Assembly (NCBI RefSeq): GCF_000439455.1
Contig: NC_021833.1
Coordinates: 868,001 to 932,000, forward strand
Reading direction: 5' to 3'
DNA from: Spiroplasma diminutum CUAS-1
GTDB lineage: Bacteria; Bacillota_I; Bacilli_A; Mycoplasmatales; Mycoplasmataceae
DNA length: 64,000 nucleotides
Positions within the stretch are counted from its first letter, which is position 1. Each line of letters begins with the position of its first letter. Position numbers and translations under genes: made by a program. The notes under the pieces were generated by a model that was not told the origin of the DNA, ran no database searches, and saw only the letters and a program-made list of their open reading frames with translations. Shown piece after piece: positions 11,857 through 21,906 of the stretch.

Positions 11857-11898
11857 AATAACTCCCTCTTGATTAATATTATTATAGAATAAAATCAA

Positions 11899-11922
11899 AA
11901 AAATTCCCTAACAGGAATTTTT
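11899..11922 (-). terminator. terminator after tuf
   Basis: 9-bp inverted repeat AAAAATTCC/GGAATTTTT with a 6-base loop and T-tract, downstream of the tuf stop. Confidence 0.8.
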
Positions 11923-11937
11923 CATTATTTATTTAAA

Positions 11938-13125
11938 TTATTCAACAATTGAAACTACTGTTCCAGCACCAATAGTTCTTCCACCTTCACGGATTGAGAA
12001 TTTTGTACCTTGTTCAACAGCAATTGGTTTGATTAATTCAATAACTAATTCAACATTATCTCCAGGCATAACCATGTCTGTTCCACTTGGTAAGTGAACT
12101 TCTCCAGTAACGTCTGTAGTTCTAAAGTAGAATTGAGGACGGTATTTGTTAAAGAATGGTTTGTGTCTTCCACCTTCTTCTTGTGTTAAAGCATAAACTG
12201 ATGCATTTAATTTTGTATGAGGTTTAATTGTTCCTGATTTTGCAAGAACTTGTCCACGTTCGATGTCGTTTCTGTCAACCCCTCTTAATAATGCTCCAAC
12301 GTTATCTCCAGCTTCAGCAAAGTCTAGTAATTTTCTAAACATTTCTAATCCTGTAACAATAACTTTTTTACTTTCTTCAACTAACCCAACGATTTCAACT
12401 TCGTCGTTTACTCTAACTACTCCTCTTTCAACTCTTCCAGTTGCAACAGTTCCACGTCCTGTAATTGTAAATACATCTTCAACAGGCATTAGGAAAGTTT
12501 TTTCTGTATCACGAGCTGGTGTAGGAATGTATGCATCAACTGCAGCCATTAATTCTTCTACTCTTTCAACTCATTTTGCGTCTCCGTTTAATGCTCCTAA
12601 AGCTGATCCACGAATAACTGGTGCTCCATCTCCATCGAAATCATATGCAGATAATAAATCTCTAACTTCCATTTCAACTAAGTCAATTAATTCTTCGTCA
12701 TCTACCATATCACATTTGTTTAAGAAAACAACGATAGCTGGTACTCCAACTTGTCTTGATAATAAAATGTGCTCTCTTGTTTGAGGCATTGGTCCATCAG
12801 TTGCAGCAACAACAAGGATTCCACCATCCATTTGTGCAGCTCCTGTAATCATGTTTTTAACATAATCGGCATGACCAGGACAGTCTACGTGTGCGTAGTG
12901 TCTGTTTTCTGTTTTATATTCAACGTGAGAAGTATTAATTGTAATACCTCTTTCTCTTTCTTCTGGTGCATTATCAATGTTTGCGTAATCTTTGAATTCT
13001 GCTCCACCTTTTTCTGCTAATACTTTTGTAATTGCAGCTGTTAAAGTAGTTTTACCGTGGTCAACGTGTCCGATTGTTCCAATGTTAACGTGAGGTAAAC
13101 TACGGTCAAATGCTTCTTTTGCCAT
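11938..13125 (-). CDS. tuf: elongation factor Tu
   Basis: GTPase delivering aminoacyl-tRNA to the ribosome. 395 residues, full length. G1 [10 protein letters not shown]3 DCPGHADY, G4 NKCDM, then domains 2 and 3 ending [15 protein letters not shown] single TGA near 12568 (AKWVE) is Trp. It starts [16 protein letters not shown] behind GGAAGGAATG. It is separated from fusA by its own strong promoter and a leader hairpin, so it can be expressed apart from the str operon. Confidence 0.99.
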
Positions 13126-13184
13126 GTTTTTTCATTCCTTCCATTTGGTTCTATTTATATTTATTGCGACCAAGTGTCCTAATA

Positions 13185-13213
13185 ATTATAAATACATTTT
13201 CTTTAAAGTACAA
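13185..13213 (-). promoter_or_regulatory. tuf promoter
   Basis: Sigma-A-type promoter in the fusA-tuf gap: -35 TTGTAC (13208-13213), a 17-base spacer, and -10 TATAAT (13185-13190). The predicted transcript has a ~50-base leader with a TTGGT/ACCAA stem before the ribosome binding site. Confidence 0.8.
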
Positions 13214-13239
13214 TATTTTTTTTATTTGATGAACAAGGA

Positions 13240-15309
13240 TTATTTACCTTGTTTTTTAATAATTTCTTCAGCAATGTTTTTTGGAGCTTCATTATAATGA
13301 CTGAAAATCATTGTATAATTTCCACGCCCTTGTGTAAATGAACGCAATTCTGTTGCATATCCAAACATTTCTGATAGAGGTACTTTAGACTTAATTGTCT
13401 GTGCATTACCTCTTTGTTCTGATCCTTCAATTAGACCACGTTTTGATGATATGTTACCCATAACATCTCCGTAATATTCATCAGGAACAGTCACTTCAAC
13501 TGACATAATTGGTTCTAAAAGAACTGGTCCAACTTTTTTAGCAGCTTCTTTTAATGCCATTGATGCAGCAATTTTATATGCCATTTCGTTTGAGTCGACA
13601 TCATGATATGATCCATCAACAATTGTTGCTTTAACGTCTATCATTGGGAAACCAGCAATTACCCCGTTTTGTAAGGCATTTTCAAGTCCTACTCTAGCAG
13701 CATTGATGTATTCTTTTGAGATTTTACCCCCAACAATTTTATCAACTCATTCAAACCCTTTATCATGGTTTGGTTCAAATTCAATCACAACGTGACCGTA
13801 TTGTCCACGTCCTCCTGATTGTTTAACATATTTACCTTCAACTTTTGCAGAACCTTTAATTGTTTCACGGTATGAAACCTGAGGCGCTCCAACGTTTGTT
13901 TCAACTTTGAATTCTCTTTTTAAACGGTCAACAATAATGTCTAAGTGTAATTCACCCATTCCGGCAATGATTGTTTGTCCTGTTTCTTCATCAGTATAAG
14001 TTCTGAAAGTTGGATCTTCTTCTGATAATTTATTCAATGATAATCCTAATTTTTCTTGATCAGCTTTAGTTTTTGGTTCTAATGCTAAATGAATAACTGG
14101 TTCTGGGAACACCATTGATTCTAAGATAATTTCATTTTTTTCATCTGTTAAAGTATCTCCTGTTGTTGTATCTTTTAATCCAACAGCAGCTGCGATATCT
14201 CCAGCATAAACTTCTTCAATTTCTTCACGATTATTGGCATGCATTTTTAATAAACGTCCAACACGTTCTTTTTTATCTTTAGTTGCGTTTAATACATAAC
14301 TTCCTTTTGTTAATATTCCTGAGTAAACTCTGAAGAATGTTAATTTACCAACAAATGGGTCAGTCATAATTTTGAAAGCAAGTGCTGCAAACGGTTGATC
14401 ATCTGCTGCTTTTCTTTCTGCTTCTTCACCATTTGGTAAAATTCCTTTAATTGCAGGAACATCTAATGGTGATGGTAAATAATCAACAACTGCGTCTAAT
14501 AATAATTTAACACCTTTGTTTTTGAAAGCTGACCCAGCTAGTACTGGGAAAAATTCAGCTGATATAACACCTTTACGAATTGCTGATTTTAATTCTGGAA
14601 TAGTGATTTCTTCACCATCTAAGAATTTCATCATTAATTCTTCATCATATTCAACAGCTTTTTCAACTAATTCAGCTCTCAATTGTTCAGCAGTTTCTTT
14701 TAAATCTGCTGGGATTTCGATTGCTTGTGCAACTTCTTCAGCTCCACCATCAAATCCTCATGCTTTCATTTCAACTAAATCAATAATTCCGCTGAATTGG
14801 TCTTCTGCTCCAATTGGTAATTGAATTGGAGCAGCTTTTGCTCCCAATCTATCTCCGATTGTTTTAACAGAATATAAAAAGTCAGCTCCTGTTTTATCCA
14901 TTTTATTTACGAAAACAACTCTCGGAACTCTGTATGTTGTTGCTTGTCTTCAAACAGTTTCAGTTTGAGGCTCAACCCCACTTTGACCGTCTAATACAGC
15001 TACAGCTCCATCAAGAACTCTTAATGATCTTTCAACTTCAACTGTGAAGTCAACGTGACCAGGAGTATCAATGATGTTAAATCTGTGATCTGCTCAGAAT
15101 GCTGTTGTTGCAGCAGAAGTAATAGTAATACCACGTTCTTGTTCTTGAGCCATTCAGTCCATTTGTGATTCACCTTCGTGAGTTTCACCAATTTTATGAA
15201 TTCTACCTGTGTGGAATAAAATACGTTCTGTTGTTGTAGTTTTACCAGCATCAATGTGAGCCATAATACCAAAGTTACGAGTCATATCTAAACTATATTC
15301 TCTAGGCAT
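13240..15309 (-). CDS. fusA: elongation factor G
   Basis: Translocase GTPase of protein synthesis. 689 residues, full length. P-loop [15 protein letters not shown], switch [15 protein letters not shown], and the domain IV stretch [14 protein letters not shown]. It was rebuilt across several TGA(Trp) codons. The ATG at 15309 follows AAGGAGAAAAG, 23 bases after rpsG, giving the usual str operon rpsL-rpsG-fusA. Confidence 0.99.
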
Positions 15310-15332
15310 ATTCTTTTCTCCTTATTTTTCTA

Positions 15333-15800
<468 letters not shown>

Positions 15801-15852
15801 AGTTAGTATCTCCTTTCTTATTGAATATTGTTATAATGTGAATTACACTCTA

Positions 15853-16272
15853 TTATTTTTTCTCTTTAGGTCTTTTTGTTCCGTATAGAGAACGAGATTG
15901 CATTCTTCCGTTAACTCCAGTTGTATCTAAAGTACCACGAATTATATGATAACGAACCCCAGGTAAGTCTTTTACCCTTCCCCCACGAATAAGCACAACA
16001 CTATGTTCTTGTAAATTGTGTCCTTCTCCTGGAATATAAGCTGTTACCTCCATACCGTTAGTTAATCTAACCCTTGCATACTTACGTAAAGCAGAGTTAG
16101 GTTTTTTAGGAGTCATAGTTGCAACCCTTGTACAAACACCTCTTTTTTGTGGTGCTGAAACTCTAGTTACTTTTTTTAATAAAGTATTAACTCCTCTATT
16201 CAAAGCAGGAGCTTTAGTTTTTCATGTTTTTGCTTTTCTTGGTTTTCTAACTAATTGATTTATTGTTGCCAT
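15853..16272 (-). CDS. rpsL: 30S ribosomal protein S12
   Basis: Decoding-centre protein. 139 residues. It starts [18 protein letters not shown], with the accuracy-loop motif [15 protein letters not shown] and [10 protein letters not shown]. The ATG at 16272 follows AAAGGAGGAAC. TGA near 16222 is Trp. First gene of the str operon; a 7-bp stem-loop sits directly upstream of its ribosome binding site. Confidence 0.98.
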
Positions 16273-16291
16273 TTTAAGGTTCCTCCTTTCC

Positions 16292-16331
16292 ACAATACCG
16301 AGTGTATTGTAATCACACAAAATATATTATA
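16292..16331 (-). promoter_or_regulatory. str operon -10 and leader stem-loop
   Basis: TATAAT at 16326-16331 is a likely -10 (no convincing -35). It is followed by a perfect 7-bp hairpin ACAATAC/GTATTGT (16292-16298 and 16304-16310) immediately before the rpsL ribosome binding site. The hairpin is a candidate regulatory site. Confidence 0.5.
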
Positions 16332-16337
16332 TATCAA

Positions 16338-16371
16338 AAAATGAGTTAAAAATTAATTTTTAACTCATTTT
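16338..16371. terminator. bidirectional-looking terminator upstream of str operon
   Basis: A 34-base perfect palindrome (17-bp arms) with T-tracts, directly after the stop of the hypothetical gene at 16382. It insulates the str operon. Confidence 0.75.
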
Positions 16372-16381
16372 AATTAGTTTT

Positions 16382-17140
16382 TTAATTATATAAAACTATA
16401 TTGGGCATAATATTATCAAATACTTGTTGATTCATCATACCTTCTTGTAAAGGATAAATTAATATTAATTCTAAAAGGAAAACCATTAAATAATATGTAT
16501 TCATGTATTCCATAAATATTTCTATTCTTTTTGATGATAATTCATCTTCATTAATATTTGAAGCTCTTTTATAAGAATTATTATAGTTCTGATTAAATTC
16601 AAGAATATTATCCATAAGTTTGGCAAAAGCTGCTTGTGCATCTTGTTTTGAAACAACCTTTAAAAATTCATTAATTGATTTAAATACTTGATGAGTATCT
16701 TGATCCAAATCTAATTCCTTATACTTTTCAAGTAATTCGTTTGTCTTAACACCAAATGCTTGTACTGCTGTTGCAACAATAATATCTATACCTTTTGAAT
16801 TATTTATAACTTCTTTTTCTACATTCTCTTTTTCAAGATTTACATCAATTGATATAAGAACAATAATAGAATTTTGGAGAATTGACATCAAGTGATTCAA
16901 TATTATTAATTTGTCTTGATTTCCATCAAGTACGATTCAATCTCCAAAAGTTTTGTCAAATTCTTGACCAAATAATTCAATTTCTTCTCTTGTTGAAAGT
17001 TGACTATTTTTATTTATAAATTCCTCTATATTTTTTGGAATTTTAAATTCCTTTCCAATATTTACTTTCAGGTTTTCATAAACTGTATTTACTCTTTTAA
17101 CAATTATTTTTTCGTAATTTATTTGTTTAATAGTTTTCAT
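16382..17140 (-). CDS. hypothetical protein, 252 aa
   Basis: I do not recognise this protein. The ATG at 17140 (MKTIKQINYEKIIVKRV) is chosen because AAAAAGGA precedes it; the frame extends further upstream without a binding site. One TGA (FGDWIVLDGN) is Trp. It looks mainly alpha-helical, with a hydrophobic segment near the C-terminus (YYLMVFLLELILIYPL) that may be a membrane helix or buried core. No catalytic motif seen. It is a lone gene, divergent from the plus-strand gene at 17222. Confidence 0.6.
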
Positions 17141-17221
17141 AAAAAAATCCTTTTCTATTTTTATATATAAGATAATCATACTACATTTGATATTATTATT
17201 AATAATAAGGGGGATATAAAT

Positions 17222-18346
17222 ATGGTATGAGGAGAATCAAATTCAAGAGATTTTCTTGATTGAGCTGATTTTTGCAGAAATAATGCAGTTAAATCAAGAG
17301 GGATTAATACAACAGGTGGACCTAATTTTGCATCTGATAAAAAATCTTCTCAATATAATTTTGTAAAAAATGTAATAATAAATACAATTCAAAATTATAA
17401 GAGCATAAGTGTTCAGCAATTATTTAATGTTTTACCAAATGACATAGTTGCAAACCCTACTTCAAAACATGTAATACTTCAATTATACTTTGAGGACAAT
17501 TTAAAAATACAAGGTCAAGCTAAAAATAATAATGATAGAGAATCAAATTTTATATTGGTCTTTGTAAAAAAACCTCAACCACCTAAACCCGCTCCAGTTA
17601 GTTCAATTCAAAAAAAACAATCAAATATTGAAGAATTAATGGATAATAATTGACAAGCAACTGGAAGAAAGCTCGAATTTGATAAAATGGAAAGAGAAAA
17701 TAGAAGTGATCTTAACATTAGTCTAAAAAGAGTTAACCCAACTTTAACAAATAAAGCTGCAGAAAAGCCAAATATTGACGTTAGAGATGTAAAAAAACCT
17801 GAACCAATTCCTGTTGAAATTCCAAGAGCAGATCCAAAAAGAGAAATACCTGAGATTATCAACTCTAATATAACATATATTCAAATACCAAAACCTAGTC
17901 CCGAAATTATAAAAGAGGAAGTTATTGCTCCGGTTAAAATGAATCTTGAATATAGACCTGAACCAATTAAGAAAGAAGTTATTATTGAAGAAAAAGTATT
18001 TTATGGACTTTCTGCATTTGATCTATACTATCTTGAAGCCTTTTTAACAGATGCTGCAATTAAAGAGAAATCAAATCAAAAAGAAATAAAAATAACAAGA
18101 GATATTTTAAAAGTTAGAGGAGATATAAAATACTCAGATGAAAAAAATTATTCTAATATTGGTAAAAAAATATTAGGTTTTATTGGTTGCATAATAATAG
18201 TTGGTATTCCAATAGTTATTGCTGCAAGTGGAAATAAGATAAGAAAAAAAGCAATTAAGACTTATAAAGAGCAATTTAAATCAAGAGGATATGACTCACT
18301 TAAAAAAGAATTAAAAGCTATTCATCCAAGAATAATTGAATTTTAA
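17222..18346 (+). CDS. hypothetical membrane-anchored protein, 374 aa
   Basis: No family recognised. The ATG at 17222 has a strong AAGGGGG site. Trp is encoded by TGA at three places (MVWGESN, FLDWADF, DNNWQAT). The N-terminal ~115 residues look like a compact alpha/beta domain. Residues ~120-250 are Pro/Lys/Glu-rich and probably disordered (PQPPKPAPV, PKPSPEIIKEEV). One strong membrane helix near the C-terminus (FIGCIIIVGIPIVIAASG) is followed by a basic 35-residue tail. There is no signal peptide, so it is probably a single-pass protein with a cytoplasmic N-terminal domain. It is a plus-strand singleton inside minus-strand genes and ends at a strong terminator. Confidence 0.65.
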
Positions 18347-18372
18347 AAAAAGAACCTTACGGTTCTTTTTTT
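18345..18372 (+). terminator. terminator after 17222 gene
   Basis: 12-bp perfect arms (AAAAAAAGAACC/GGTTCTTTTTTT) with a TTAC loop. Bidirectional in form; its end overlaps the stop of the convergent small gene. Confidence 0.9.
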
Positions 18373-18565
18373 ACATAGATTGTTTTTTGTAACTACTTTT
18401 TAGAATTTTAACTTCACTTGTAATATTTTTTAATTCATTTTTTTTGATTTTAATTTCTAATTTTGCTTGTTTCATTGCTTCTTTGCATTTTTCAATTTCA
18501 GTTTCTTTGTTGTCCTTTTGCTCTTTAAACTTAGCTAACTTTTCCTTTAAATCGTCTTTTGTCAT
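18371..18565 (-). CDS. small coiled-coil protein, 64 aa
   Basis: Lys/Glu-rich, predicted to be one long coiled coil (LKEKLAKFKEQKDNKETEIE...). The ATG has a good ATAAGGAG upstream at proper spacing, which supports a real gene. It is the last in the minus-strand block of the nuclease-like and repeat proteins, about 75 bases after the former. No known family. Confidence 0.55.
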   Translation of the reverse strand: MTKDDLKEKLAKFKEQKDNKETEIEKCKEAMKQAKLEIKIKKNELKNITSEVKILKSSYKKQSM

Positions 18566-18641
18566 TTTTATATTCTCCTTATATAAAACTCTATTTATAT
18601 AGATATAAGTTTAATTTAAAAGTATATTAATGTCAAATTAA

Positions 18642-19322
18642 CTATATTTCTTTTGCTGTAAGCAATATTCTTCCTTGCTCTTTTTTATTAATTGGCTCAT
18701 ATTCCATAAAGATTCTTTCTTCTCTTGGATTTAATATAAAGCAATTTTCAACTAGATTTCCTGTAGCATTTTCAAAAAGTTTTTTATATAAAAATAATTG
18801 TGCATTATATTTTTCAATATAATTTACTCTACTTGTCTTTATATCCATTATGTAATATTTTTCTTTTGATTTTAAAATTATATCTATGGTTCCGATATAA
18901 TTGCAGTCAAATCCCAAATATAAGAATGTTCTTTCAGAATATATTTGATCTATCTCATATTTATAAATAAACGAATTTAATTCAGTAATAATTCGCTTAG
19001 CAATATTTATATGATTTGAATTTTTACAATCACTCGTACTCAAATTTAACTTAAAATCTTTTCTATTGTTAATTGAATCTGATATCATTTGATGAACACA
19101 TTGTCCTTGTTTTATAGAATTTTCAATAATTTCTTTTTTTACAAATTTATTATGTAAAAAAGGAAAACATTTTTCTAAAATGATACTAACAAATGGCAAT
19201 TCTATTTTATCTGTCTCACCTATGAAACCTTTTAAAAAGAAAGGAACTTCTTTTATATCTTCTTTTAAAATATAATTGAAATTTTCATCTCTTTTAATTA
19301 TTTGTGTTAATTCGTATTGCAT
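18642..19322 (-). CDS. PD-(D/E)XK nuclease-like protein (RecB/Cas4-type fold)
   Basis: 226 residues. The motifs fit the RecB-like PD-(D/E)XK fold: G73-x3-H77 (GQCVHQMI), E130 (SERTF), D147 (YIGTIDIIL), D160-x-K162 (MDIKTSR) and QLFLYKK about 15 residues later (Q175, Y179). This matches the H...D...D-x-K...Q-x3-Y order of the PDDEXK_1 family, implying metal-dependent DNA cleavage. I see no four-Cys iron-sulphur cluster signature, unlike Cas4/AddB. The neighbours are two very large scaffold-like proteins rather than helicase or Cas genes. It lies 40 bases downstream of the repeat protein, probably in the same operon. The fold call is by eye. Confidence 0.65.
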   Translation of the reverse strand: MQYELTQIIKRDENFNYILKEDIKEVPFFLKGFIGETDKIELPFVSIILEKCFPFLHNKFVKKEIIENSIKQGQCVHQMISDSINNRKDFKLNLSTSDCKNSNHINIAKRIITELNSFIYKYEIDQIYSERTFLYLGFDCNYIGTIDIILKSKEKYYIMDIKTSRVNYIEKYNAQLFLYKKLFENATGNLVENCFILNPREERIFMEYEPINKKEQGRILLTAKEI

Positions 19323-19362
19323 AAATTACTCTCCTAAATATACATTAACAAAAAAATAATGG

Positions 19363-21894
19363 CTAACCATTATTTTTATTATAATTATGTCTTGTTGATA
19401 AAGAATCTATGATTGCTCTTGGAGTATTATTCTCTAAATCATTTACCATTTTTGAAATACTATCTAATTGTTGTGAGATTTTTGAAAAATCTTCAGATAA
19501 TCTATCTCCGTTAAGTTTGTTACCTAAATTTTCAATTAAGTTTTCTAATTTAGACATTCTTTTTTCAATTGAATTAAGTTTTTCTAAATCTACAGAATTA
19601 GCACTAGAATCTACTTTATTCGATGAACTTTCTTTGATTTCAACTTGTGGTTTTTCATAAACATCATTATGATTCTCAATTGATTCAATATTTGAAGTTT
19701 GTGAAATAACTGTAGTATTTGAAACATTTTCATTTAAATTTAATAATGATATTGCAGGAGAATTGGCTCCTGATAAACCATATTCTTCTTCATAATTCAT
19801 TTCTGGTTCAAATGATACTGGATTTATAACATCTGAAATATTTTCTAAAACACTTTCATTAAAAATTGGTGGTGTAGATATAGTTGTATCTGAATTTATA
19901 TTTACAACTTCCTCTTTTTGGTGACCAGTTTCCTTCATTTCTTTCATGATAACTTGAGCTGCAAGGTCTGGTTGATCAAAATTGAAATCTGAATAAACCA
20001 TATCCTTATCTGAATCAGAAATATCTGACTGGTCAAGTTGGCTTAAATCCATATTAACAGCTCTTGCCATTTTTTCTCTTACAAACTCTTCTTCAAGCCC
20101 ATTTGTTTTTAGTGTTTCATCATGACTTAAAGTTTGGGGAGCTATAAACTCCTCTACTTTATCTTCATTTGAAATTTCAAGTTCCTTTTGATCAGAACCA
20201 AGAATCATATTTGTCTCAAAAACTGGTAAAGTCGAAACAGTTGTTCCTGGCGCACCATTTGCAATTTCTTCTTTTTGTTCTTGAGCCTTTTTCATGTCTT
20301 TCATGATAACTTGAGCTGCAAGGTCTGGTTGATCAAAATTAAAATCTGAATAAACCATATCCTTATTTGAATTAGCTGGATCGCTTGACTCAGGTAGTTG
20401 TTCAATTGTCATATTAACAGCTTTTGCCATTTTTTCTTTAATAAACTCAGCTTCCAATCCTTGAGCTTTTATTGAAGTACCATGAACTATAGTTTGAGGA
20501 GCTACAAATGTTCCTAAAACTTCATTGACTTCACCTTTTTTAATTTCTTTCTCAACTTCAATTTCAAATGAAGGTGGAGCAGAAATTGTTGTTCCTGGAG
20601 TTGCATTTACAATAGATTGTTTTTGGTCTTGAACCTTTTTCATGTCTTTCATGATAACCTGAGCTGCAAGGTCTGGTTGATCAAAATTAAAATCTGAATA
20701 AACCATATCCTTATTTGAATTAGCTGGATCACTTGATTCAGGAAGTTGTTCAATTGTCATATTAACAGCTTTTGCCATTTTTTCTTTAATAAACTCAGCT
20801 TCCAATCCTTGAGCCTTTATTGAAGTGCCATGAACTATAGTTTGAGGAGCTACAAATGTCTGAGGTACACCTGGTTTATTTCCACCAGAATATCTCTCAT
20901 GTAATTTTTCAATTTCCTCATCTACTGAAGTTGATTCTTCTCCACCAAAAGCAGTAGTTGCTTCAGATATTGAAGTTGATTTAAAGTTTGCATCAATGGT
21001 ATTATCATCAATTGTCATATACTCAATACTATAATTTTGTGATATTCTAAGTTTTGCTCCTAGACGATTAACTTTCATAACATTGAAATTAAATTTACTA
21101 ATCACTTTGGTTAATTCTTTTTCATTTAGATTTTGCATATTTGCTTCAATCTGTTTTCTTTGAATTTCCAATTTTGCTTTATAATCTTTTCATTTTAGAT
21201 AATACTTTTTAGCTTTACCCTCTTTATAAAAATTTTCTAGCTGTTCTTCAGCTGATTTTGGCAACGCAGAATTATCATTTACTTTTGTTTGATCGTTTTC
21301 TTCTTGAAAATCCTCTATTTGGTTTTTCAAATCTACGTTGCCAGTTAACTTTCCCTCTTTTGATACCTCTTTTTCAAATTTTCTTTCTTCTTTGTAAATT
21401 GAAATTAGGTTTCTTTCTTCGGCATAATTATTTAATGCCTCTGAATCAAATAAAACAACTTCTAACATAATAAATGCTATTAAAATTAAACTTGCTACAA
21501 TAACAAATATTAATTGACCTGTTAATAACAATAAAACACCTGTAATAACTAATGTTACTTTAACAAATGGTTTTGAAACTTTTTGATGTTTTCTTAATCT
21601 TACTAATTCAATAATTGATAGTGTAATTAAAACGATTGCAACAACTATTGCAATTACTAATCAAGTAATCACTGTTACTTTATTAGCTGGCTCTGCTGAC
21701 GGATAAAATACAGCATTGTTTCCATAAACTGGTGCAAATAATGGTTTTGTTAATACAGACAACATTTTAATAATAAACGGTATTGGTTTTGCTGATGTTA
21801 ACATTAAAACTAATGTTGAAGTACCAAACAGTAATAATCCTGTTGATGCTGCTAATGTTAATGATCAAGCACATATAATAAATATAGCAAACAT
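19363..21894 (-). CDS. large membrane protein with three ~118-residue repeats, 843 aa
   Basis: Not recognised. The frame runs from the ATG at 21894 (ribosome binding site AGGAGGAAAG) through TGA(Trp) codons; without them it would appear as two genes. N-terminal ~165 residues: about four membrane helices (e.g. VTVITWLVIAIVVAIVLITL and VIVASLILIAFIMLEVVLF). Then a charged cytoplasmic region. From about residue 346 come three tandem repeats of ~116-120 residues. Each has APQT(I/L), an EFI/VKEKMAKAVNM-like helix, and the invariant block DMVYSDFNFDQPDLAAQVIM. Repeats 1 and 2 are nearly identical. The C-terminus is coiled coil (LEKLNSIEKRMSKLENLIE). The family has no catalytic motif; it looks like a membrane anchor with a repeated binding platform. 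Confidence 0.75.
19790..20859 (-). repeat. three in-gene tandem repeats
   Basis: Units start at about 20859, 20511 and 20148 (spacing 348 and 360 bases). Units 1 and 2 are almost identical at DNA level, e.g. both encode MVYSDFNFDQPDLAAQVIMK; unit 3 is diverged except around that block. Confidence 0.85.
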
Positions 21895-21906
21895 ATTTCT
21901 TTCCTC

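Noticed and set aside
12263-12784. Long antisense frame opposite tuf
   Set aside because: Composition is Ser/Thr/Pro-rich mirror of a conserved gene, with no ribosome binding site; same for frames opposite mreB, fusA and aceF.
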